Notes under the pieces: generated by a model | Told to the model about the DNA's origin: nothing | The model's database searches: none | The model's input: only the letters and a program-made list of their open reading frames with translations | Translations under genes and position numbers: made by a program | NCBI GenBank assembly: GCA_902799855.1 | Contig: CADCCA010000021.1 | Span: 1-14,531 of the forward strand | Length of the DNA stretch: 14,531 bases | Reading direction: 5' to 3' | Origin: an uncultured Erysipelotrichaceae bacterium | GTDB lineage: Bacteria > Bacillota_I > Bacilli_A > RFN20 > CAG-826 | Shown here: in pieces, positions 7,690 through 14,531 of the stretch | How the letters are laid out: every line of letters starts with the position of its first letter | How positions within the stretch are numbered: the first letter of the stretch is position 1

Positions 7690-8520
7690 ATGTACGATCT
7701 GCAATATGTAAGAAAACGTAGAAGAAGAAAAATTGCCGCACTAGTGAGTGCTTTCACTTCCATTGGTGTAGCTGCTTTAATTATAGTTTCTTATCTAGGA
7801 CGTACAGTCGGTACTTTTACAGTCGCTGTCACTAATAGTGCTGTGAAACTCGCCTTAAGTAAAAAAGCAGATTTATCTGACGCAACATCTCATCTACGCG
7901 TGGACAAGCTCTACCCGTTACGTGAAACATCTTTTGAAAATCTTCCAAATGCTTCTGAATTAGATAATGAAGCAGTGGATTACGATTACGGTTTCAACTA
8001 TGACGAAGAAGGAAAACCAGATTCAATGTATTTTGTTAAGTACACATTCTATGTTTCCAATTTCAGTTCAACAATTGCTAGATACAATTTAAGTATTAAG
8101 TTAACAGATCGTAAAAAATCTGAAGATGGTACCAATAGAGCATTAGACGATACTCTTCGTGTTATGGTCTATGAAAACGATCCATCTATTCCAGATAGTC
8201 ATAACTATACAGTTTTCGCAGAAGCGGCAGCTGAATATAACTATGACAAAGATGGTAATAAAACTAGAAAAGAGTTTATTTCCAGTTATCCACAAGATTC
8301 AAACAAAGAAGATGACACTCACAAACTAGCAGAAACTTTCTTAGTTGGTGAAACAATCGTCAAATATACTGTCAATAACTTCAAAAAAGGCGATATCAAA
8401 CGCTATACATTGGTTTTATGGTTAGAGGGCGAAGATCCTCAATCAGATAACAGCAAAGAGATTCCTGAAGGCGCATCATTAAAATTAGGAGTCGATATTG
8501 CTGCGTATGAAAACGACTAG
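7690..8520 (+). CDS. Divergent TasA/camelysin-like secreted or tethered protein
   Basis: First gene of the operon, 276 residues. The N-terminus is strongly basic (VRKRRRRK, residues 7-14) before a hydrophobic segment at about 15-36. Unlike its neighbours it lacks the A-W-[FY] end and reads GRTVGTFTVAV, so it may remain membrane-anchored. The middle, FVKYTFYVSNFSSTIARYNL, follows the TasA/camelysin pattern of a beta strand, Asn-x-x-Ser/Gly turn and strand. DDTLRVMVYEND and WLEGEDP (244-250) align with the paralogs. AGGA at 7677-7680 is 9 bases before the ATG. Its stop overlaps the next gene's start. A base, anchor or accessory subunit role is inference from its odd N-terminus and first position. 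Confidence 0.82.
   Translation: MYDLQYVRKRRRRKIAALVSAFTSIGVAALIIVSYLGRTVGTFTVAVTNSAVKLALSKKADLSDATSHLRVDKLYPLRETSFENLPNASELDNEAVDYDYGFNYDEEGKPDSMYFVKYTFYVSNFSSTIARYNLSIKLTDRKKSEDGTNRALDDTLRVMVYENDPSIPDSHNYTVFAEAAAEYNYDKDGNKTRKEFISSYPQDSNKEDDTHKLAETFLVGETIVKYTVNNFKKGDIKRYTLVLWLEGEDPQSDNSKEIPEGASLKLGVDIAAYEND
8485..8491 (+). promoter_or_regulatory. Ribosome binding site with ambiguous start choice
   Basis: TTAGGAG lies within the end of the 7690 gene. It is 6 bases from an in-frame TTG at 8498 but 15 bases from the ATG at 8507. Spacing favours TTG, which would add MLR, while comparison with the paralogs' MKK starts favours ATG. Confidence 0.55.
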
Positions 8521-9445
8521 AAAATTAGTTGTTACATGTTTAGCCCTTTTAACAGGTGCTTCTGTTGCCGGTTCAATTACTAGCACAGTTGCGTGGTTTG
8601 AATATGCCACTAGAGCACAAGTAGCGTATACCGGTACCACTTCCCATTGTTCCAAATTATTAAGAATATCTTCTGATAATGGCACAACCTGGGGAACTGA
8701 TATCACACTCAATTCGCTACACACTCAACCATTCGCACCTATTACTACAGGAGCTCAAGCAAAAGACGCTGCTCTTCCAAGCAGTTTCTACGCACAACCA
8801 AATTATAGACAAGGCTCCTACGCGAACTGGTTAACAGCTAGTTCAGATAATTATGCCCAATTCTCAGTATTGGTCAAAGTTAATGATGTCGATACTTCTA
8901 CTCCTCAGTTAGCCAATGATGTGTACATCACTGATGTCACAATTCAAGACGCTACCACTGGTGGTGCACCAGACCTCTCTGATGCATTAAGAGTGCATAT
9001 TGCTACTTCAGACAGCAAATATTTCTTATTTGCGAAAAGTTCAACTTCCACAGCCGTTGGTGGTTACTTAGATATCAACAATGATAACGAGTACGATACC
9101 GAAGGATATGAGTGGAGTACAACTCCAATCGTTTATGGTGAAGAAGGAGCTGTTCAAACATCTTATTTAGCGAACGATAGCACAATTATTGCCGCTGAAG
9201 ATCAATATGGTACTTTATCAGGTGGAACTTCTATTGGCTCAACAAAAACAACGGGATACTTAGAAGTAACCATTACAATTTGGCTGGAAGGATGGGCCAT
9301 CTTATCAAGAGGCATCGATTATAGTTCTTCCACAGACACTATTAACAAACAAAATACTCAAATTTGGGACAATTCGACCTATATTAACAAAAAATTCAAC
9401 GTTGGCTTAACGTTTGGAGTCCAATTACATTCCGACTCAGAATAA
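8507..9445 (+). CDS. SipW-type secreted paralog with EF-hand-like loop
   Basis: A 312-residue secreted protein. Residues 1-31 are a basic start and hydrophobic segment ending TSTVAWF. Family blocks follow in order: DVYITDVTI, then DLSDALRVHIA, then GGYLDINNDNEYD with an aspartate-rich loop starting at Asp189 that resembles a calcium-binding DxNxD loop, IVYGEEG, and WLEGW (259-263) before a closing strand. It overlaps the end of the 7690 gene by 14 bases, so translation is probably coupled. A TTG start at 8498 is possible. It is likely a structural or matrix subunit, by resemblance to TasA/camelysin-type proteins. Confidence 0.87.
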   Translation: MKTTRKLVVTCLALLTGASVAGSITSTVAWFEYATRAQVAYTGTTSHCSKLLRISSDNGTTWGTDITLNSLHTQPFAPITTGAQAKDAALPSSFYAQPNYRQGSYANWLTASSDNYAQFSVLVKVNDVDTSTPQLANDVYITDVTIQDATTGGAPDLSDALRVHIATSDSKYFLFAKSSTSTAVGGYLDINNDNEYDTEGYEWSTTPIVYGEEGAVQTSYLANDSTIIAAEDQYGTLSGGTSIGSTKTTGYLEVTITIWLEGWAILSRGIDYSSSTDTINKQNTQIWDNSTYINKKFNVGLTFGVQLHSDSE

Positions 9446-9489
9446 GCCAAAAAATTAAAATAACCTCTTTTAAAAGGAGAATTAAAATT

Positions 9490-10467
9490 ATGAAAAAGAA
9501 AGTAATTGTTTCTGCTCTCAGTCTTGCAATTGGCGCTGGTCTCGCCGGTTCAATCACAGGCACTGCTGCATGGTATCAATATTCCACAAAAACCCAAGCA
9601 GCCTTAGTTGGTCTTGCCGGTGGAACCAAAGGCAATTTACAAATGAGAATCAGAAAAAACGGCCAAGCTTTAGATGAAGGTTGGACAACCCGCATTACAA
9701 AAGAAGAAATGGCCACATTCCTTGGCGCAAAGAAAATTGTGCCATTAACGAGTGGCCAAATGAATAGAAATGATAACCTTCCACTGGATCTTTATTGTAA
9801 CCCATTATATGGTTATGAAAATCAAACTTCTTGGAAGAAAGCCGTTGCCGCTAACTATATCAGTATCCCATTAGAGTTCAGATATGTTGAAACTAATGAT
9901 ACTGGCAGCAGTAATCTTGCTAAAGATATTTATCTTTCCGATTTGTATATTGCCCAAGATGCGGATGATGCAACTCATGAAGATATTTCCTCTGCAATTC
10001 GTTTCCATATTGCTGCATATTCAGATCCATCCGCTAAAGTCAATAGATTAGTTTCTAGAGACGGTGGCGAAACTGTAACACACGGTTATTTAGACCTCAA
10101 CGGCGACGGTGAAGACGATCGTAAATATGACAACAAGTCAGATAAATATGGATTCACAGATGGCGCTGGTGAAAAAATTAGCTACGGCGGTACATCAAGT
10201 ATTCAAACCGCATACGCAGCTAAAGTGACATCTGCTCCAGCTCTTCCAATCCTAGCGGATATTGAAAATAATATTATTGAAGACAGAAAACTTGGCGCAA
10301 CATTAACCGCTGCTGATCAATTCTTACAAATGGATATTACCATTTGGGTTGAAGGCTGGCAAAAACTTCCAGAAGGTGGTAGTGGAAAAGCCATCTGGGA
10401 CGTTGAAGATTTCGCCAATTCAGTATTTGATATTGGTTTCGAATTCGAAACACCACACAACGACTAG
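9490..10467 (+). CDS. SipW-type secreted paralog with dockerin/EF-hand-like loop
   Basis: A 325-residue protein with an AAGGAG ribosome binding site at 9474-9479, 10 bases before ATG. Residues 1-29 form the signal, ending in TGTAAWY. It shares DIYLSDLYI, DISSAIRFHIA and HGYLDLNGDGEDD with the neighbours; the aspartate loop DLNGDGEDD at 202-210 is the best match in the array to a DxNxDGxxD calcium-binding loop. KISYGG follows, then WVEGW (286-290) and a final FDIGFEFE strand. It is closest to the 8507 product in layout, consistent with tandem duplication. The gene ends in ACGACTAG, like the 7690 gene, but here no start codon overlaps. Confidence 0.88.
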   Translation: MKKKVIVSALSLAIGAGLAGSITGTAAWYQYSTKTQAALVGLAGGTKGNLQMRIRKNGQALDEGWTTRITKEEMATFLGAKKIVPLTSGQMNRNDNLPLDLYCNPLYGYENQTSWKKAVAANYISIPLEFRYVETNDTGSSNLAKDIYLSDLYIAQDADDATHEDISSAIRFHIAAYSDPSAKVNRLVSRDGGETVTHGYLDLNGDGEDDRKYDNKSDKYGFTDGAGEKISYGGTSSIQTAYAAKVTSAPALPILADIENNIIEDRKLGATLTAADQFLQMDITIWVEGWQKLPEGGSGKAIWDVEDFANSVFDIGFEFETPHND

Positions 10468-10495
10468 AGCAAAACTTATAATATAGATTACATAT

Positions 10496-10534
10496 CGGCA
10501 AAGCCACGCACGTATAATGTATGTGGCTTTGCTG
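10496..10534 (+). other. Strong intergenic hairpin without a U-run
   Basis: Between the 9490 and 10572 genes, GCAAAGCCAC (10498-10507) pairs perfectly with GTGGCTTTGC (10523-10532). Two outer pairs, one G-U, and a few inner pairs extend it. No T-run follows, so it is not a standard terminator; an mRNA processing or stability element is more likely. The apical part contains TATAAT at 10513-10518, but no good -35 box is seen. Confidence 0.7.
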
Positions 10535-10571
10535 GTGTAAACAATTTATAATGAAAAGAAGGAAGGAGTAT

Positions 10572-11738
10572 ATGAAGAAGTTTAACCCCACAAAAATCTT
10601 GTTCGGTTTTTTAGGATTAGCTACATTTGCCTCATTAGTAGGTTCAGTTAGCGGATCTTTAGCGTGGTATGCATATAGTGCTCGCGCTTCTATGTCATAT
10701 ACTGGTACTTCTATTGAAAGAACTTCCCAACTTCAAGTTGGTGTTGTTTCTGCTAATGCAATTGATTACACAGAAGCGGAAATGGTGGAAGACACTTCCA
10801 TTACCGATTTAGAAGGTAATCATTACTATTTTGCTCCAATTGGTGCAGGTCTTACTTCTTCAATTCTTGAGAAGTACTTAGACGCAAACGGTTTTGCTAT
10901 TAACTACTTAATTCCTACAACTTCTGGCTCTTATGAAATCGGAGATCCTTTTTTACTCAAAAAATCGCCTAATTTAGATACTGGTTTCATCAATAATGAT
11001 AAAGAGGCTCCTCGATACCATTATGCTTATTTCAAATTTGTCTTTAGAGTAGCAAAGAATGCCTATTCAGCGACTTCTGAATATCTTCCAAATCATGAGA
11101 TTTGGTTATCCGATGCTCAAGCCAAAGCTTCTAGTTCTGGTCAAGGCGATGTTTTCAAAGCCTTAAGAATTTATATCGACCGCAAAGAAGGATATGGTAA
11201 TGACTATGTTTTTAATCCGGGCGCAAGCGCTGCGGGCGAAACAAAAGTCGGTGGCTTATTAGATCTCGGCGGTGACGGCATGTATGATTACGATGCTAAT
11301 AGCAACGAAATCATCTATGGTGAATATGACCAATCAATTGCTGATTCAAAGAGAACAGCGAATTACCAAGGTGCTGATGAAATCGACGATGTTAATGAAT
11401 CTGGTGCAACAAGTCTTGATTCATTCACTGCTAAGCATGGCATGGGTAAAAACTACTACACCAAAGAAAGCCTCGCGGAATGCGGCATTAAAACTGCTAA
11501 ATATTTGTCTTTAAGCGATATCGCACCTGTGAGAAATTCTTCTACTGGTGAACTTGAAAATCCAGAAGGCAAAGTTACATCATTATGTAAAACCGATGAA
11601 ACTGATCACAATATCGCTCGTGTTGATATGACAGTCTATTTAGAAGGCTGGGATTTCTCTGTTGTTGATTCAGAGGAAGGTCATTTATTTGATATCGGTT
11701 TAACATTTGAAATTAATAAGGTGGCTGCCAATGACTAG
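10572..11738 (+). CDS. Large SipW-type secreted paralog with EF-hand-like loop
   Basis: A 388-residue secreted protein. The start at 10572 follows AAGGAAGGAG closely; an ATG at 10551 would add MKRRKEY but has no ribosome binding site. Residues 1-33 are the signal, ending in SGSLAWY. Family blocks are HYAYFKFVFRV, EIWLSD, DVFKALRIYID, GGLLDLGGDGMYD with the aspartate loop from Asp231, EIIYGEYD, and VYLEGWD (355-361) before HLFDIGLTFEI. It is longer than its neighbours mainly between residues 60 and 150 and between the loop and the YLEGW block. Its last 8 bases overlap the next gene in ATGACTAG. Confidence 0.87.
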   Translation: MKKFNPTKILFGFLGLATFASLVGSVSGSLAWYAYSARASMSYTGTSIERTSQLQVGVVSANAIDYTEAEMVEDTSITDLEGNHYYFAPIGAGLTSSILEKYLDANGFAINYLIPTTSGSYEIGDPFLLKKSPNLDTGFINNDKEAPRYHYAYFKFVFRVAKNAYSATSEYLPNHEIWLSDAQAKASSSGQGDVFKALRIYIDRKEGYGNDYVFNPGASAAGETKVGGLLDLGGDGMYDYDANSNEIIYGEYDQSIADSKRTANYQGADEIDDVNESGATSLDSFTAKHGMGKNYYTKESLAECGIKTAKYLSLSDIAPVRNSSTGELENPEGKVTSLCKTDETDHNIARVDMTVYLEGWDFSVVDSEEGHLFDIGLTFEINKVAAND

Positions 11739-12870
11739 AAAAAGAATTATTCTGACATCTATTATAGGCACCGTTGCTTTAGCAACGTTAGCGACATCCA
11801 TTACTTTAGCCTGGTATGGTGCTTCTAACATGCTCAACATTAATACTTTTGATATTGGTATTATTGGTAATTCCAACTTAAAAATATCGACTAAAACGGA
11901 CTTAGATTCGTTTAGAGAGGAAATAACTAGTGAACAGTTCAAAGAGGAAATTGGTAAAGATTTCCTATTTGTGCCTGTCAGTTCCATGTATCGAAATTCA
12001 TGGATGGACGAAAATAAAGACATGCCTGTCTTCTATGATTGTTCTAGTTACCTTACTCCTTCATCTGGTATTCCAGATAAGAAAATTGCCACAAACGGGT
12101 TCTTCTCTAAAAAAATCTATTTATTATCCGATTTAAACTATTATGTCTCGCTTGACCTTGCGGAAGACAAGACCTTCCTCAACAATAACAGTGACGCTAA
12201 TTTTTCACGCGCGCAGACTATACATGCGGACATAAAGAAAACTAATCCGGATACGACAGTGACCATTAATGAAATTAAGGATAGCCTTGATAACCTTAAA
12301 AACTGTATGAGAATGTCAATCCTGGTCAATATCGAAGGAAACTACAAATACTACGTTATCGATCCATACAAGGATGAAACAGACAAAACAGTGTTCGGTG
12401 GACTCCTCGATAACGATGGTAATGGCTACTATGATGTTTACACCGATTATAGTGATGGTCCAGACCAGAAAAAAGAGAGAGAAACAGTGTATGGAGAAGT
12501 CAATGATCGTTCATTAATTGTCTATGATGATCCAGAAAATGATGGTAGTTCTCCAAGCACTTATCACCCAACTCCTAGCGATCAGTATTTCGGTAATTCG
12601 TTCCTTGGAGAAAACAAAGATACAGCCTACACATTTAATAAACAGGCCAGTATCGCAAATGGTATGAAATTCGTCGAAGAAGAATCCATCTCCTTCGAGG
12701 ATCTCAGAAACAATGAATCACTCATTAAAATCCCATGTTATAAAGATGTGATAACAGAAATTGTTGTCTCCATCTATCTCGAAGGATGGGACCATCAATG
12801 CATCAACGCAACGATGGGTGCAAGCTTCGAATCAAAAATCAGTTTTAAACTCAATGGAGGTATTGTCTAA
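11731..12870 (+). CDS. Last SipW-type secreted paralog of the array
   Basis: A 379-residue secreted protein. The start at 11731 is chosen because AAGGTGG (11718-11724) precedes it and the overlap ATGACTAG with the upstream stop suggests translational coupling. Residues 1-29 end in ITLAWY. The family blocks are more diverged: KIYLLSDLNYY, a CMRMSILVNI strand, GGLLDNDGNGYYD with the aspartate loop from Asp227, ETVYGEVNDR, and IYLEGWDHQCINATMGASF (348-366) before a final ISFKL strand. The region around residues 100-190 is more charged than in the paralogs. The stop is one base from the ATPase start, tying this protein most closely to that gene. Confidence 0.87.
   Translation: MTRKRIILTSIIGTVALATLATSITLAWYGASNMLNINTFDIGIIGNSNLKISTKTDLDSFREEITSEQFKEEIGKDFLFVPVSSMYRNSWMDENKDMPVFYDCSSYLTPSSGIPDKKIATNGFFSKKIYLLSDLNYYVSLDLAEDKTFLNNNSDANFSRAQTIHADIKKTNPDTTVTINEIKDSLDNLKNCMRMSILVNIEGNYKYYVIDPYKDETDKTVFGGLLDNDGNGYYDVYTDYSDGPDQKKERETVYGEVNDRSLIVYDDPENDGSSPSTYHPTPSDQYFGNSFLGENKDTAYTFNKQASIANGMKFVEEESISFEDLRNNESLIKIPCYKDVITEIVVSIYLEGWDHQCINATMGASFESKISFKLNGGIV
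12856..12860 (+). promoter_or_regulatory. Ribosome binding site of the ATPase gene
   Basis: GGAGG lies inside the end of the 11731 gene, 11 bases before the ATG at 12872. It supports starting the ATPase there and not further upstream inside the previous gene. Confidence 0.75.
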
Positions 12871-12871
12871 T

Positions 12872-14392
12872 ATGCAAGCGTACTTTGAATACTTAAAAGA
12901 CATGTTCGAACGTGTCATGGGACACATTGGTTATTTCTTATACAAGGCATTCATCTCACCTTGGACAGATTTACCAAAGAACTTTGGCGAATATAACGAT
13001 AGACTTGCTAACTACTCTGGTGCTTTTGGCTTCTGGGGTTGGTTCTTCTACGTTTTATTCATGCTCCTTCTCATCGGCTTTGTCGGTGGTTTAGCGTTCT
13101 TAATCTTCATTTTCTTCCGTAAATACGTGAGATTTGTGAAGAAAGAACTTGATAAAGAAGAACTTAGAAGACAAGTTGAAAGACTTAACTACGAGTTATA
13201 TCAAGCCGTCCAAGAAAAAGACAAAATCCTCAACCTCAAAGTTGGTTATATGGGTCTTCAAGCTCCATCAGATATGGATGAAGAAAGTAAAGAAACAATC
13301 GAAGAAGTTTCCGCTAGATTCCCAAAACTCATCCGTGTTGATAACAAATATCGTGGTGCTAACTTAGACATTCCAAATAGACCAGACTTAACACTTGAAG
13401 AATTATGCAATTCCTTCCGTAACTTCTGTGCCTCCCAACTCAAGTTATATTATAGAGAAGATGTTGTTAAACAATTATTCGCCGGTATGGCTACTTCTAA
13501 ACTCATCATTTTAGAAGGTATCTCTGGTACAGGTAAAACATCCATGGCTTTCGCCCTTGGTAAATTCTTCTCATTTGATAGTGCTATTATCCCTGTTCAA
13601 CCATCTTGGAAAGATAGATCTGAATTATTAGGTTACTATAACGAATTCACTAAGAAATTCAACGAATCCGAATTCTTAAGAGCGTTATACACAACCACAT
13701 ATAGAAAAGACTTAAACGTCATCGTCCTCGATGAAATGAACTTAGCCCGTATTGAATACTACTTCGCTGAATTCTTATCCGTCATGGAAATGAGAGATCC
13801 TAACGACTGGTTAATCGACTTAATTCCTTCTCCAATGTCAAATGACCCAGTCAATATTAAAGAAGGTAAACTCTTAGTGCCACAAAACGTTGTCTTCTTC
13901 GGTACAGCCAATAACGACGATAGTACATTCACAATTTCCGATAAGGTTTATGATCGTGCTATTTCCTTATTCTTTGACGATAAAGGTCGTCCATTTGAAG
14001 CGGCTAACCAAGAAGCAATGTCAGTTCCTTATGACCAATTAAGAAGATTATATGATAACGCTATCAACCAATATCCAATTTCTGATGATATGCTCAAGAA
14101 ATTCGATACACTCGATAACTTCGTCATTAAGAAATTCAAACTCGCCTTTGGTAACCGTATTTTAAAACAATTAGAAACATTCATCCCAGTCTATGTTGGC
14201 TGTGGTGGTACTGAAGTCGATGGTTTCGATTTCATCTTCACAAACAAAGTTTTAAAGAAATTCGAATCTCTTAACATCGCCTTCTTAAAAGACGAATTAA
14301 AAGAACTCGATGCTCAATTAGATAAATTATATGGCAAGGGCAATTTCAAAATGGCCCACAATTACATCACAGGCTTAATTAAGAACAACTAA
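12872..14392 (+). CDS. Membrane-anchored McrB/MoxR-like AAA+ ATPase
   Basis: A 506-residue ATPase of the AAA_5 (McrB/dynein-related) type. Residues 1-50 are a short amphipathic region, about 53-82 a long hydrophobic membrane segment, and 84-120 a charged, probably coiled stretch. The ATPase domain follows: Walker A GISGTGKT (216-223), the family signature QPSWKDRSELLGYY (243-256), Walker B VIVLDE (283-288) with MNLARIEYYFAEF after it, sensor 1 GTANND (344-349), and SDKVYDRAI with Arg362 as candidate arginine finger. All key residues are present, so it should be active. McrB-type enzymes usually act on DNA with McrC, while MoxR types remodel proteins; the membrane anchor and secreted-protein neighbours favour remodelling or assembly at the membrane, which is inference. 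Confidence 0.9.
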   Translation: MQAYFEYLKDMFERVMGHIGYFLYKAFISPWTDLPKNFGEYNDRLANYSGAFGFWGWFFYVLFMLLLIGFVGGLAFLIFIFFRKYVRFVKKELDKEELRRQVERLNYELYQAVQEKDKILNLKVGYMGLQAPSDMDEESKETIEEVSARFPKLIRVDNKYRGANLDIPNRPDLTLEELCNSFRNFCASQLKLYYREDVVKQLFAGMATSKLIILEGISGTGKTSMAFALGKFFSFDSAIIPVQPSWKDRSELLGYYNEFTKKFNESEFLRALYTTTYRKDLNVIVLDEMNLARIEYYFAEFLSVMEMRDPNDWLIDLIPSPMSNDPVNIKEGKLLVPQNVVFFGTANNDDSTFTISDKVYDRAISLFFDDKGRPFEAANQEAMSVPYDQLRRLYDNAINQYPISDDMLKKFDTLDNFVIKKFKLAFGNRILKQLETFIPVYVGCGGTEVDGFDFIFTNKVLKKFESLNIAFLKDELKELDAQLDKLYGKGNFKMAHNYITGLIKNN

Positions 14393-14397
14393 TACTA

Positions 14398-14531
14398 ATG
14401 GAAAAAGTTAAATCACTCAAAAAAATCAATCGTAGCTACCATGGTCACATGAGAAGCTTAACTAGAGCGGGAAGAGAAAGAGACATTCTCGCTGCTTTAG
14501 CAAGCGGTAAAAACACCTACATGAGAATGGA
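14398..14531 (+). CDS. Start of an unidentified basic protein (partial)
   Basis: An ATG five bases after the ATPase stop opens a frame that continues past the window edge, with 44 full codons visible. The product is strongly basic (MEKVKSLKKINRSYHGHMRS) and has no signal peptide or membrane helix in view, so it is probably cytoplasmic. No clear Shine-Dalgarno site is seen; coupling to the ATPase is likely. It occupies the place where AAA_5 ATPases often have their functional partner (McrC or a VWA protein), but too little is visible to name it. Confidence 0.7.
   Translation, partial: MEKVKSLKKINRSYHGHMRSLTRAGRERDILAALASGKNTYMRM

Noticed and set aside
12761..12871. Upstream extension of the ATPase into the end of the 11731 gene
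   Set aside because: The extra residues lack hydrophobic or domain character and overlap the conserved C-terminal block of the 11731 product; GGAGG at 12856 points to 12872.
12872..14531. McrBC-type restriction system
   Set aside because: The ATPase domain is McrB-like, but there is no DNA-recognition domain at its N-terminus (a membrane segment instead) and no McrC nuclease visible in the partial next gene. It cannot be excluded until that gene is complete.

Overview
The window is AT-rich bacterial DNA with every supported gene on the + strand. Tryptophan is written TGG throughout the long reading frames, and all ten visible stops are TAA or TAG, so the standard code fits. The short genes, weak or distant Shine-Dalgarno sites, strong stem-loop terminators, a giant BspA-type leucine-rich-repeat protein and many secreted proteins with an alanine-tryptophan-aromatic signal end suggest a host-associated member of the Bacilli/Mycoplasmatota side of the Firmicutes (a gut RF39-, Acholeplasma- or Erysipelotrichales-like lineage). 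This placement is inference from style; no marker gene is present.

Layout: (1) 1-312 is the C-terminal end of an unidentified protein. (2) 323-5359 encodes a 1678-residue secreted, probably lipid-anchored BspA-type LRR protein, closed by a terminator. (3) 5360-5814 is a long non-coding stretch holding a promoter, a structured leader and an attenuator-like hairpin. (4) 5815-6816 is a stand-alone gene for a secreted Ala/Thr/Gly-rich protein with a SipW-type signal and its own terminator. (5) 6984-7355 is a small two-helix membrane protein with its own promoter and terminator. (6) 7356-7689 holds a promoter, a convincing cyclic-di-GMP class I (GEMM-I) riboswitch whose 3' half is present twice, and two intrinsic terminators. 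(7) 7690-12870 is a tight run of five related secreted proteins, several with overlapping stop and start codons. (8) 12872-14392 encodes a membrane-anchored McrB/MoxR-like AAA+ ATPase that starts one base after the last secreted protein ends. (9) 14398-14531 is the start of a further gene that runs off the window.

The six secreted proteins (5815 and the five from 7690 on) share a plan: a short basic N-terminus, one hydrophobic segment usually ending in A-W-[FY], beta-rich repeats of TasA/camelysin style, often an EF-hand-like aspartate loop, and a C-terminal [WY]-x-E-G-[WE] strand. They look like structural subunits of an extracellular fibre or surface layer. A c-di-GMP switch ahead of them would link surface assembly to the sessile/motile decision. 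The most interesting proposal is that the five paralogs, the tethered AAA+ ATPase and the next gene form one c-di-GMP-controlled surface-appendage system. The gene order and RNA motifs are seen directly; the functional link is inference.
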